The translations under genes were made by a program, and so were the position numbers. This document shows positions 44,313 to 52,692 of a stretch of DNA of 64,000 nucleotides, in pieces. The stretch's first letter is position 1. Each line of letters starts with the position of its first letter. The stretch comes from Streptomyces sp. BHT-5-2 (GTDB taxonomy: Bacteria; Actinomycetota; Actinomycetes; Streptomycetales; Streptomycetaceae). Where the stretch lies: contig NZ_CP081496.1 of NCBI RefSeq assembly GCF_019774615.1, positions 3,534,001 to 3,598,000 on the forward strand, read 5' to 3'. Below the pieces are notes generated by a model that made no database searches, was not told where the DNA came from, and saw nothing but the letters and a program-made list of their open reading frames with translations.

Positions 44313-44894
44313 ATGCGCAAGTATCGCCGGGGTGTTGCCGAGCGGGAACCGGGACTGCACCGGTATCGGATCGGGAAGGTCCGAGCAGACGCTGCCCGTA
44401 TGCGAGCTGCCATCTGTGATAGCCGGCCGTGGGTTCTCATGGGCCTCACGCACCTGCTGACCACGCGATCCTCCGCCGAGATCGTGTTCGTGTCGGCCTC
44501 CGCTCTCCCTGAACCGGGAGAGGAGGTCGATGTGCTGTTCGTCGAAGACGGGCCGATGGTCCCTGCAGTGGAAGAGTGGTCACAAGCCGACGGGCGAGAC
44601 GCGAGCACCGTCGTCGTGAGTGCCGAGGTGACGCCCGATGAAGTGCTGCGGCGGGTATCCGAACTGCACGCCGTCCACCCGTCGCAGGCTGACCGCTCGG
44701 TGGATGCACTGTCTCCGCGCGAACAAGAGGTGCTGCGCTTCATTGCTGCCGGAATGACCCACGGCCAGGTCTCACGACGCATCGGGATCAGCCAGCACAC
44801 CGTCGACACATATGTCAAGAGGGTGCGCTCGAAGCTCAGCGTCGGAAACAAGGCCGAACTCACCCGCATTGCCCTCAGTCTCAGTCCCTCATGA
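44313..44894 (+). CDS. LuxR-type regulator with atypical receiver
   Basis: The 193-residue protein ends in a clear LuxR helix-turn-helix (about 130-190): LSPREQEVLRFIAAGMTHGQ, then ISQHTVDTYVKRVRSKLSV. Residues 30-110 have a receiver-like pattern (AAICDSRPWVLMGLTHLL), but the acidic pocket is reduced to one Asp and the phospho-acceptor position reads VLFVED with Glu. It therefore probably does not respond to phosphorylation. No kinase gene is nearby. The start is uncertain: ATG 44313 or ATG 44400. Together with the SARP it is the likely regulator of the adjacent cluster. Confidence 0.85.
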   Translation: MRKYRRGVAEREPGLHRYRIGKVRADAARMRAAICDSRPWVLMGLTHLLTTRSSAEIVFVSASALPEPGEEVDVLFVEDGPMVPAVEEWSQADGRDASTVVVSAEVTPDEVLRRVSELHAVHPSQADRSVDALSPREQEVLRFIAAGMTHGQVSRRIGISQHTVDTYVKRVRSKLSVGNKAELTRIALSLSPS

Positions 44895-45145
44895 GGGGAG
44901 GCCGTAGAAGCGCCCTTGGGGGAAATGGTTCCCATTGCAGGGCCTTTACGGAGAGTGAAGCCGAATCGTTCCGGAACTGCACACTGGAGGAGCCTCGGGA
45001 GAATGTCAACTAGGCCATAAACCATCGGAACCAAGGGCTCCGAATTCGCCTCTGTATTATCTGTGTTGTCACGAGGCCAACCTCTTATGATCGGGTGACA
45101 AGGCCCAGATCAGAGTCTGGTGACCAACAGGGGGGGCAGGTATCC
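44895..45145. promoter_or_regulatory. Intergenic region upstream of the SARP gene
   Basis: About 250 bp, lower in GC from 45020 on (CTGTATTATCTGTGTTGTC), consistent with a promoter. No gene is seen. Confidence 0.4.
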
Positions 45146-48100
45146 GTGTCCGGGAAGAACGGAGCCCTACGGTTCAACATCCTCGGAGCGCTGGAGGGCT
45201 GGCATGGAAGCACCCGGCTACGTCTGGGGGGAGTGATCCAGGAACGCATACTCACGACTCTGCTGCTCGAACCGGGCAGGACAGTGCCCGTATCCAGGTT
45301 GGTGCAGGCCGCATGGGACGAGGATCCACCCGCGACCGCCACGCACCAGACCCGCAAGGCCGTCGCCGACCTGCGTCGACGCATCCCGGACGGCAGTCGC
45401 CTCATCGTCACCGACGGCCCCGGCTACCGGGCGATGCCGGGCGACCATGAACTGGACCTGATCGAGTTCGGAACCCACCTGACGGAGGCCGGCGGAGCAA
45501 CCGCTGCGAACAACCCCGCGCACGCGGCCGAGGAACTGCGCCGGGCACTTCGGCTGTGGCGCGGCCCGGTTCTGGAAGGCAGGGGAACTGCGCTGATCGA
45601 GGCCGCCTCTACCATGCTCGACGAGCGCCGACTGGCAGCGGCCGAGCGCTTCTTCGACATCCGCCTCGGCCTCGGTGATTCGGCCCAGTTGGTGGTCAAC
45701 CTGCGCGACCTCGTCACACGCCACCCCACGCGCGAGACCCTCCGCGGACAGCTGATGCTCGCGCTATACCGTACCGGGCGCCAGGCCGAGGCCCTCGAAG
45801 AGTTCCACAGGGTCCGGAAACTCCTACAGGAGGAACTCGGAATCGACCCCGGACCGCAGCTGAGCGGACTGTACGAGGCGATCTTGCGGGAAGCCCCGGA
45901 GCTGGCGCCTGCGGAACCACTGCCCCCGGCTCACCCGACGCAGGCTCAAGAGCCACCCGAAGAGCCCCCCGCGCCCCAGGCGGACAAAGCAGTGGTCCCG
46001 TGCACTCTTCCATCCGACCTTGTTGATTTCACCGGCCGCCGGAAGGAACTCGACGCACTTCTCGCCCGCATCACCGCCGGCAAGGAGCGCGGCGAGCGGA
46101 CCAGCCGGATCGTGGCCATCGACGGAATGGGAGGCAGCGGAAAGACTTCCCTCGCCGTACGGGCGGCCTACCAAGTGGCGGGCGAATTCCCCGACGGCCA
46201 GCTCCACCTTGACCTGCGCGGCTTCACGCCCGACGAGTCACCGGTGCCCCCCATGACCGCCCTCGGCGTGCTGCTCAGAGCAGTCGGTACCCCCGGGGAC
46301 CGCATACCCGACGACATTGAGGGCCGCACCGCACTGTGGCGCTTCAGCCTGGCCGGCCGCCGGTTGCTGCTTCTGCTCGACAACGCCAGGGACATCGGCC
46401 AAGTCCTGCCCCTGCTGCCCGCCTCGCCGGGGTGCCTGGTCCTCGTCACGAGCCGAGCGAGGCTGGTCGACCTCGACGGAGCCGATTGGCTCTCAATCGG
46501 CCCGATGTCCCGTGAAGACAGCCTGTTGCTGATCAAGGAAGTACTCGGTGCGGCGTGCGTGGCCGCTGAGCCAGAGGCAACCGCAGAACTGGTCCAGTTG
46601 TGCGGCCGCCTGCCCCTCGCATTGCGCATCGTGACTGCCAGGCTGCGCAACCGCCCACGATGGACAGTGGAATACCTGGTGGACCGGTTGCGAGACGAGA
46701 CCCAGCGGCTGGAAGAGCTGAGTGCCGGTGAACGCAGCGTCGCGGCTACCCTGCACCTCTCGTGCCAGGCCATGGACGAGGAACACCGCACCGCCTTCCG
46801 TGTGCTGGGCCTGCACCCGGGCCCTGACATGGACATGTACACGGCGGCCGCCGTGCTCGGCTCGGATGTACGGGACGCCGAGGACGTACTGGAGCGGCTG
46901 CTGGACGTACATCTTCTCCAGCAGCCCGCCATCGGTTTGTACAGGCTCCACGACCTAGTGCGCACTTTCGCCCAGAGCCGTCGCCACCCCGCCACCGAGC
47001 AAGAGGACACCGCAGCCGTCCGCCGTCTTCTGGACTACTACGTGACCGCTACAGAGACGGCGTGCGCCATGCTCTTCGCCGGCCGCGAAAACCGCGCCAC
47101 CGGCATACCCGACTACCTCGGTGAACTACCGCCCCTCACCGATACGGCAGCCTGCACCCGCTGGTTCGACCGCGAACACGACAGCTTGACCGCTGCCGTC
47201 TCGCTCGCCCACCGCAGCGGTCTCGACCGTCACACGGCATGTCTCACACGCAACGTCGTCTTCTGGCTCAACGCCCGCGGGCAGTTCAAGGAGTTCAGGG
47301 ACCTCGGGCAGATCGCAGTCGATGCCGCACGCCGGGCTGGGGATCTGGCGCTGCTCGGCATAAGCCTGTCCAACCTTGGCGTGGCGTGCTGGAAACTGGG
47401 CCTTCTCGACGAGGGGCTCGCGGTGGCCACCGAAGGGCGTGACATCGCGGTGGGTTTCCGTGATCGGCACACCGAGGCGCACAGTGAGTCCACGATCGGG
47501 CTCTTGCTGACCGTGCTCGGACGCCATGCCGAAGCTCTGCCGCATCTGGAGCACGCGATCGCACTGGAGCGGGAGTTGAGGGTGCCGAGGGCTGAGGCTC
47601 AGACCCTCACCAACCTCAGCACGCTGTATGCGCAGTGGGGCAGGTACGAGGAGGCAGCCGATGCAGCACGTCAGGCCCTGGAGCTCCACCAGACCTTCGA
47701 CGACCGCAACAACCGTGTGATGGCGCTGACCGACCTGGCTTTCGCTCACGTTGGCCTTGGAGCATATGAGAAGGCCGACGCCTGTCTCGCCCAGGCCCGT
47801 GGGCTGTGCGAAGCGTCGAGTGCCCCGGGGGACGTTGCTCTGGCCCTGGCACTCTCCGCCGACGTGGCCGAATACCTGGGCCGGCGGTCGGAGGCGTCCT
47901 GCTTCGCCGACCAAGCGCTCGAACTCGCGAAGGCGAGTGGCAGTCCGACGCGGCAGGCGAAGGTCGAGAACCTCGTCGGTGGACTGTGCCGGTGCAGGAA
48001 CGAGCACGACAGGGCCCTCTCCCTGCACACCCATGCCCATGAACTCGCCGCCGCGATCCAGTACCGTGCGGAAGAGGCGAGGGCCCTGAGCGGAATGGCC

Positions 48101-48184
48101 GACGCGGCGAAGGCACTCGGTGACTCCGCCTCGTCGGCCGAATATCGTGCGGCGGCGACTGTGCTGCTCGACTCCTTGGGCTGA
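45146..48184 (+). CDS. SARP-family regulator with NB-ARC and TPR regions (AfsR-like)
   Basis: About 1012 residues from the GTG at 45146, which follows a G-rich ribosome binding site; the GTG at 45095 would add 17 residues. Domains: winged-helix OmpR-like DNA-binding domain (LRFNILGALEGW to about 95), bacterial transcriptional activation domain (to about 255; ELGIDPGPQLSGLYEAIL), then an NB-ARC ATPase with P-loop DGMGGSGKTSLAV, Walker B LLLLLDNARDI and LPLALRIVTARLR, then TPR repeats up to the C-terminus (LSNLGVACWKLGLLDEGLA, LTNLSTLYAQWGRYEEAA and more). Such proteins activate secondary-metabolite operons by binding direct repeats overlapping the -35 region. The most likely targets are the 31-43.6 kb cluster and itself. 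Confidence 0.92.
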   Translation: MSGKNGALRFNILGALEGWHGSTRLRLGGVIQERILTTLLLEPGRTVPVSRLVQAAWDEDPPATATHQTRKAVADLRRRIPDGSRLIVTDGPGYRAMPGDHELDLIEFGTHLTEAGGATAANNPAHAAEELRRALRLWRGPVLEGRGTALIEAASTMLDERRLAAAERFFDIRLGLGDSAQLVVNLRDLVTRHPTRETLRGQLMLALYRTGRQAEALEEFHRVRKLLQEELGIDPGPQLSGLYEAILREAPELAPAEPLPPAHPTQAQEPPEEPPAPQADKAVVPCTLPSDLVDFTGRRKELDALLARITAGKERGERTSRIVAIDGMGGSGKTSLAVRAAYQVAGEFPDGQLHLDLRGFTPDESPVPPMTALGVLLRAVGTPGDRIPDDIEGRTALWRFSLAGRRLLLLLDNARDIGQVLPLLPASPGCLVLVTSRARLVDLDGADWLSIGPMSREDSLLLIKEVLGAACVAAEPEATAELVQLCGRLPLALRIVTARLRNRPRWTVEYLVDRLRDETQRLEELSAGERSVAATLHLSCQAMDEEHRTAFRVLGLHPGPDMDMYTAAAVLGSDVRDAEDVLERLLDVHLLQQPAIGLYRLHDLVRTFAQSRRHPATEQEDTAAVRRLLDYYVTATETACAMLFAGRENRATGIPDYLGELPPLTDTAACTRWFDREHDSLTAAVSLAHRSGLDRHTACLTRNVVFWLNARGQFKEFRDLGQIAVDAARRAGDLALLGISLSNLGVACWKLGLLDEGLAVATEGRDIAVGFRDRHTEAHSESTIGLLLTVLGRHAEALPHLEHAIALERELRVPRAEAQTLTNLSTLYAQWGRYEEAADAARQALELHQTFDDRNNRVMALTDLAFAHVGLGAYEKADACLAQARGLCEASSAPGDVALALALSADVAEYLGRRSEASCFADQALELAKASGSPTRQAKVENLVGGLCRCRNEHDRALSLHTHAHELAAAIQYRAEEARALSGMADAAKALGDSASSAEYRAAATVLLDSLG

Positions 48185-48209
48185 CCCTCACTCCTTCTCG
48201 GTGACCGTT

Positions 48210-48362
48210 TCACGGTGTGGCCCACCCCGGTTGCTGGTCGTCAGCGACGATACGATGAGTGCGCTGTGCGCCATCCGCCAACGGCCCGGCCATCGCGTCG
48301 AGGCCGAGAACCAAGACCGCCGCCGAGAAGATGCCGATGAGCCCGGCCAGCTTCCTACGCAT
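48210..48362 (-). CDS. 50-residue hydrophobic, secretion-signal-like peptide
   Basis: A very strong AAGGAGG lies 6 nt before the ATG. The peptide begins MRRKLAGLIGIFSAAVLVLG, a signal-peptide-like or membrane segment with a basic N-terminus. It is followed by LDAMAGPLADGAQRTHRIVA and a polar tail ending GWATP. It lies 80 bp downstream of a gene for an ATP-grasp ligase and in the same direction, so it could be a modified peptide precursor or simply a small exported protein. No family recognised. It ends 25 bp from the convergent SARP stop. Confidence 0.65.
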   Translation of the reverse strand: MRRKLAGLIGIFSAAVLVLGLDAMAGPLADGAQRTHRIVADDQQPGWATP

Positions 48363-48442
48363 GTTTCCTCCTTGGTGACTGGGGCTGCCGCTGGGTCGTC
48401 ACCCATGCTCGTCGCGGCCCTTCCCGTCCCGGTCCCGTCTCG

Positions 48443-49603
48443 TTACCACCTCCCGCCGACCGCGTTCCCGCTCACGTGTGGATTCGTCGCCCACCTGCGC
48501 CGCACGTCGGTAAGCCGCTCTTGGGCCGCCCGCGGCGAACCGCCTCGGACAATGACCTCGACATGCTCGGAAGTGCCGTCACTGGCTGCTGCGACGCGAG
48601 CGTCATGGACGTGGCTCAAGCCGCAGATGTCGTCCAAGGCCGCCGCCAGATGCGGGCCGGTGCAGGGGACCGACAGGCGGGTGAGGGCAGCGAAGGAGGC
48701 CGGAGCCGGGCACCGTGGCGATGAGCCGGTCAGTGCGGACAGAACGTCCTCCTCCGGAGGCCATCCGGTGGCCGCGTGCATCAGGCGCCGGATCGCGCTC
48801 GGCGCCGGCCGCGCCGCCGATGCAGCGATCCGAGGACCGCGCTCGGTGACGACCACCTCCGTGTGAGCAGGCCCGTACTGCAGGCCTGCCAAGTCCAGGA
48901 GGGCTCGTACGGCCGTCCGGATCGCCGTTCTGTCCGCCTCGGACAGCGGCGCCGGATACAGCAGACCGGCGCCCGAGTCCGCCCTGACGGTCATGCCGGT
49001 CACCTGATGCATGCCCTCCCGCGTAAGCGTGTCCACGCTGATCCGTGGCCCGGTCAGGAATTCCTCGACGACATACGGCCCGGCAGGAGCATCGGCCGCC
49101 CAGGCGTCGAGGTCATCCCCATCGCGCAGGACGGTGGTTCGCGGTTCGATCCCGGCCTTGACGACCACGGGCGCAGTGAACTCCTCGGCCAAGGTACGGA
49201 CGGCCGCCACGTTCGGGACCGACTTGGCCCTCACGACGGACACTCCGGCCTGATTGAGGATGCGCCGCATGAACTCAGGACCACGGAGCCTGCGCAGCGG
49301 CTCCGCACGCGTCGGCGACAGTTCCAGGAGGGCGCGCTCGACGGCAAGGCGGATCGCCTCTTCATCGCCGAAGTACAGGATATGGGGGATCTCATGGGTG
49401 ACGGCAGTCTTCACCAGTTTGGTGAACAGCCTGTCCGCATCCTGGAAGTCGGCGCGCACCCGTCGTCGGTAAAGCTGTTCCTCGTCCAGCCGGCCGTCCG
49501 CGAGACCGGTGACCGACCACGTGTCCAACCCGGCCGCCGTTGCTATCGCGAGAACGTGGGCCTCCGGCTCCACCAGGAGGAGCCTCTTCTCTTCCTTGCT
49601 CAC
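48443..49603 (-). CDS. Second ATP-grasp ligase
   Basis: The 386-residue protein starts at the GTG behind AAAGGGAAG; the long upstream extension to 49810 lacks coding character. It has an N-terminal nucleotide-fold domain (RLLLVEPEAHVLAIATAAGL), the ATP-grasp core (FTAPVVVKAGIEPRTTVL with its Lys, PYVVEEFLTGPRISVDTLTR) and the acidic GPAHTEVVVTERGPRIAASA region. In that last region the usual Glu-x-Asn pair of the metal site reads IAASA, so one ligand set is altered and activity should be tested. It may form an operon with the small peptide gene downstream. Confidence 0.82.
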   Translation of the reverse strand: MSKEEKRLLLVEPEAHVLAIATAAGLDTWSVTGLADGRLDEEQLYRRRVRADFQDADRLFTKLVKTAVTHEIPHILYFGDEEAIRLAVERALLELSPTRAEPLRRLRGPEFMRRILNQAGVSVVRAKSVPNVAAVRTLAEEFTAPVVVKAGIEPRTTVLRDGDDLDAWAADAPAGPYVVEEFLTGPRISVDTLTREGMHQVTGMTVRADSGAGLLYPAPLSEADRTAIRTAVRALLDLAGLQYGPAHTEVVVTERGPRIAASAARPAPSAIRRLMHAATGWPPEEDVLSALTGSSPRCPAPASFAALTRLSVPCTGPHLAAALDDICGLSHVHDARVAAASDGTSEHVEVIVRGGSPRAAQERLTDVRRRWATNPHVSGNAVGGRW

Positions 49604-49686
49604 TACTTCCCTTTCCGCCGGCGTTTCTCGGCGTCGTCCGCTACCGGGTGAAGAATTGGTGCCGGTTCCTCGGGGAAGCCGAGGAA

Positions 49687-50125
49687 TCATCCGGGCGGGA
49701 AGAGCTGCGACAGGAACCGTGAGTCCTCGAACGGGATGACCGAGAGGCCAAGAAAGACAAGAACCATCCTCGCCCACGGCACCGTGGCCACCGGATTGCG
49801 GAACTGGCAACGCAGCAGTGCCGATGGGAAGGACAGGGTGTCCAAGAAGACGTGGACCACCAGTACGAGCACCACGGTGCGGGCAGCCACGAGCTCGGGA
49901 TTTCGCGCTGCAGCACCGATGAACGGCACGACGCTTGCGGGTGAGGTAATGCTGGCAGAGGTGGCTGAACGTACCCCGAGCAACCCTTCGAATCGGACAC
50001 GTCCAGAAGCGCCATCACAGCTAAGCGTTCCGCTCGCGCCAGGGGCACATCGTCTCCCGGGAGCTTGATCCGGTCGTTGGGCTCGTCGAGGTCCCGCATC
50101 AGGAGCCTCTGCCGTTGCCATCGGT
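49687..50125 (-). pseudogene. Frameshifted hypothetical membrane protein
   Basis: The N-terminal part MRDLDEPNDRIKLPGDDVPL and ERLAVMALLDVSDSKG lies in one frame. The C-terminal part (LLGVRSATSASITSPASVVP, TVVLVLVVHVFLDTLSFPSA, MVLVFLGLSVIPFEDSRFLS) lies in the next frame, ending at the stop at 49687. A single indel near 49980 would join them into a ~145-residue protein with two hydrophobic segments. Family not recognised. Confidence 0.5.
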
Positions 50126-50145
50126 GAGCTTCCCCTCGCGGTGCC

Positions 50146-50478
50146 ATGGATTCTCATGCGGGAGAAGGCCGTACGCACGTCGCAGGATTCAGTGACACCG
50201 GTTCAGGGGACAAGGGGTCACAACCGACGGAGGGGCCGTGCCCACTGCGATTCAGCCGGCGGAACGCCGCAACTGTGCTGCTACTCGCGCGGCAACGCGG
50301 TTGTCCGGTGGAGGAGGCTGTCCAGGCTGCTCGCGCCCATGTCCACGATCGCGCCTGGCAGTTCCTGGAACGTAAAGCGGATCTGATCCGCCGTCTGCAG
50401 AAAGTTGGTATCGACGATGAACGGGCCGCTGCCGCGCCGCAGTGGGCGCTCGACGTTGAACTGTTGGTCAGCGGATAG
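50146..50478 (+). CDS. Small hypothetical protein, possibly partial
   Basis: The 110-codon frame's second half is convincingly protein-like (NAATVLLLARQRGCPVEEAV, RAWQFLERKADLIRRLQKVG) and probably helical. The first ~40 codons look random and no good ribosome binding site is seen, so the true gene may be truncated at its 5' end. It diverges from the frameshifted membrane gene. Confidence 0.35.
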   Translation: MDSHAGEGRTHVAGFSDTGSGDKGSQPTEGPCPLRFSRRNAATVLLLARQRGCPVEEAVQAARAHVHDRAWQFLERKADLIRRLQKVGIDDERAAAAPQWALDVELLVSG

Positions 50479-50835
50479 CTCACCTATCAGCAGAACAGCA
50501 GGAGGCGGCAGGAAGCCTGAGGGCTCATCCCAGCATGGTCCGCAGCCATGGCGAACTCCCTTGCGTTGGCGTGGATCTGGGGTGTCGTACTGCCACCGGG
50601 TCATCCAGGCAGGTGCTATGAAAGGGCGTGGATGACCGGCTGCCGTCGGACCCAAGCGGTGACAGCTACCGCGGGTGGCGTGCCACCCGCTCCTGCAGCC
50701 GATCCGCGCGAATGGCTGAACAACGCCGGTCACGATCAGGTGCCCCTGGCCGAGATGCGCCGCCTTCACTATCAGTGGGTGCGGCTGTGCAGGCCCCGTG
50801 CGGCGAGGTAGAGAGGACAAGGTGCGAGGCAGCAC
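50479..50835. other. No clear gene
   Basis: A plus frame (50548-50811) ends in PREWLNNAGHDQVPLAEMRR but lacks a ribosome binding site and recognisable motifs. It is possibly the tail of a lost gene. Confidence 0.3.
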
Positions 50836-51486
50836 GTGGGGACCCTTGCGGAACTCCTCGGTGCCGCCTGCGCGGATGGGCGTGCCATTCCTGCGTTCAA
50901 CGTCGTTGACGACGTCACGATGTGGGCCCTCCTGCTGGCAGCGGAGCGCACCAGCTCGATGGTGATCGTGCAGATGTCTGTGCGTACGGCCGCGTTCTCG
51001 GGCCCCGCCTATATGGCCAGCCGGTTTCGCCGGCTCAGGGAGGCTACCGGTACCGAGGCGGCCCTCCATCTCGACCACTGTCCGGTGCCCCGCCTCACCC
51101 AGCAGCGCGCCATCGTGCTGGAGGCCCTCATGGCGGTGGAGGGCTTCGTCGGCGCCCAGGCCCTGCACAACCGGCTGACCGGCGACGGAACGCCGGTCGG
51201 CCTGTCCACGGTCTACCGCACCCTGACCGCCTTCGCCGAAGCCGGCCGCGCCGACATCGTCCGCGACAGCAACGGCGAACGCCTCTTCCGCTACCGCCCC
51301 GGCCCCGACCACCGCCACTACCTGATCTGCACCGCATGCGGCCTCAGCCGGCCGGTCGACTCGGAGCCCGTCGAGACCTGGGCCGAGAAGATCGCCCGCA
51401 CCTCCGGCTTCGCGAACGTCCGGCACACCGTCGAACTCGCCGGCCTCTGCCCGGACTGCAATCAGGAGCAGGCGCGCGGGCGATGA
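50836..51486 (+). CDS. In-frame chimera: class II aldolase N-terminus fused to a Fur-family regulator
   Basis: The 216-residue protein has two unrelated parts. Residues 2-88 match the start of class II fructose-bisphosphate/tagatose aldolases (LAELLGAACADGRAIPAFNV, SMVIVQMSVRTAAFSG, TEAALHLDHCPVP with the His-Leu-Asp-His strand) and stop abruptly. From residue 89 (LTQQRAIVLEALMAVEGF) it is a full-length Fur-family protein: winged helix with VGLSTVYRTLTAFAEAG, DHRHYLICTACG and LCPDC forming the structural zinc site, and the regulatory His/Glu residues. The aldolase barrel cannot function. The Fur part looks intact and could still bind DNA as a Zur/Fur-like metalloregulator. GTG start with weak GAGG upstream. 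Confidence 0.8.
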   Translation: MGTLAELLGAACADGRAIPAFNVVDDVTMWALLLAAERTSSMVIVQMSVRTAAFSGPAYMASRFRRLREATGTEAALHLDHCPVPRLTQQRAIVLEALMAVEGFVGAQALHNRLTGDGTPVGLSTVYRTLTAFAEAGRADIVRDSNGERLFRYRPGPDHRHYLICTACGLSRPVDSEPVETWAEKIARTSGFANVRHTVELAGLCPDCNQEQARGR

Positions 51487-51539
51487 CGACGCGGGCACGG
51501 GCGGTCGGAGCGGACCATATGAGGTGGACCAGCGTGGCC

Positions 51540-51800
51540 ATAAGGGGTGAGGTTGTCGTCAGCGACGACGTCGGAGATGCCGATGCGGCCGCCGGGGACG
51601 AAGGCGCGGCAGACTTCGGCGAAGACCGCGGACTCATCGGTGGACAGGTTGATCACGCAGTTGGAGATGACGACGTCAATCGTTTTCGCGGGCAGGGGGA
51701 TGGCTTCGATGGTGGAGGACGTCGATGCCGCCGCCGGAGCCGAGGCCGAGGACGCGATCGCCGTTGTGAAGGTCGGTGACGGCGGTGGGGTTGCCGCAAG
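51540..51800 (-). pseudogene. Remnant of an arsenite methyltransferase (ArsM-like)
   Basis: On the minus strand, CGNPTAVTDL...VLGLGSGGGIDVL (SAM-binding motif I) is followed after a frameshift and a missing internal segment by IEAIPLPAKTIDVVISNCVI, then INLSTDESAVFAEVCRAFVP and GGRIGISDVVADD. These are hallmark ArsM blocks, but roughly 50 residues between motif I and the CVINL block, and the C-terminus, are missing. The gene is nonfunctional. Confidence 0.75.
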
Positions 51801-52040
51801 CCGAGGGAGGCGGGGAAGGAGACCCTCGTGTCCGGCTCAGCGGTGTCCCAGCACGCTTGTGCGGCGGGTCAGGACGGCCTCACGTATCGCCCGGAACGAT
51901 CCCGCGGAATCGCAGGGTCTACGAGTTGCCGTACCACGTCGCCACACACGCCCCAACAGGTCCGAAAGATAGGCTTTCACCCCTTCGGTGGTGGAACTAG
52001 GCTGCTCCGCCACTGGCCGCAACGCTATGGAGGAAATTTC
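51801..52040. other. Intergenic region before the beta-trefoil gene
   Basis: No gene is supported. A good GGAGG lies at its right edge and serves the next gene. Confidence 0.4.
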
Positions 52041-52627
52041 GTGACGAAGGTGACTGAAGGTACGTACCTCCTCAAGAACGAGGCGAGTGGCCTGTACCTG
52101 GGCGTGCGCAACGGCGACGACGGCTCGGCAGTCGAACTACAGGAGCCGGCGGCAGCGCACTGGCAACGAGAGCGGCAGCTCTGGACCGTCAGGGGCGGGG
52201 CAACGGAAAGTTCCACCCGGACCGGTGGCGGAGTGCCGATTCCCTGTACGAAGATGTGCGCACCTGTTCACTGAGGAACGTCTACAGCGGCCGATACCTC
52301 CGCGTCCCGGGCGACAATGCCGGGGCTTCGGTGGAGCAGTGGAGCCCGAGCCCCAACAATGCTCTTTCCTCCTTCGACGAGAAAGCGACCTGGATGGTGG
52401 AGGAGCCGCCGACGAAGTATTGGGACCTGAAGGGCCTGCTGCTGGGCAACATGGGACAGTGCTACTACAGCTACGTGCCGGACGACCGGAAGGACGCCGG
52501 GGCCCCCGTGTCGACTGACACGAAGTCCTTTGCCCTCAACAGCGGGAGCTGGCTCTTCGAACCAGAATCCGCCACGGGGCGCCCGGAGCAGGGCGGCGAG
52601 CAGATCGGCAATCGCATGGATGCCTAG
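52041..52627 (+). pseudogene. Frameshifted beta-trefoil (ricin-type lectin-like) protein
   Basis: A strong ribosome binding site (GGAGGAAA) precedes a GTG. Frame 1 gives VTKVTEGTYLLKNEASGLYL, SAVELQEP and RQLWTVRG. After a single-base slip in the G-run near 52192-52201 the next frame continues GNGKFHPDRW, RTCSLRNVYSGRYLRVPGDN and ATWMVEE, ending at the TAG at 52625-52627. Repeated YL...N...GLYLGV / V...SGRYLRV units with closing W are typical of beta-trefoil lectin folds. Without the slip it would be ~195 residues. It is either a recent pseudogene or a sequencing error. Confidence 0.6.
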
Positions 52628-52692
52628 CACGGGACGTAAAGGGCACGTTCCGCCGCGAGCTGCTGACGGGCAACAGGGCGACGGCCCCTCTC

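Noticed and set aside
45095-45145. The upstream GTG (45095) as SARP start
   Set aside because: The GTG at 45146 lies behind a G-rich ribosome binding site and directly precedes the usual SARP opening (LRFNILG); the upstream start remains possible but is less supported.
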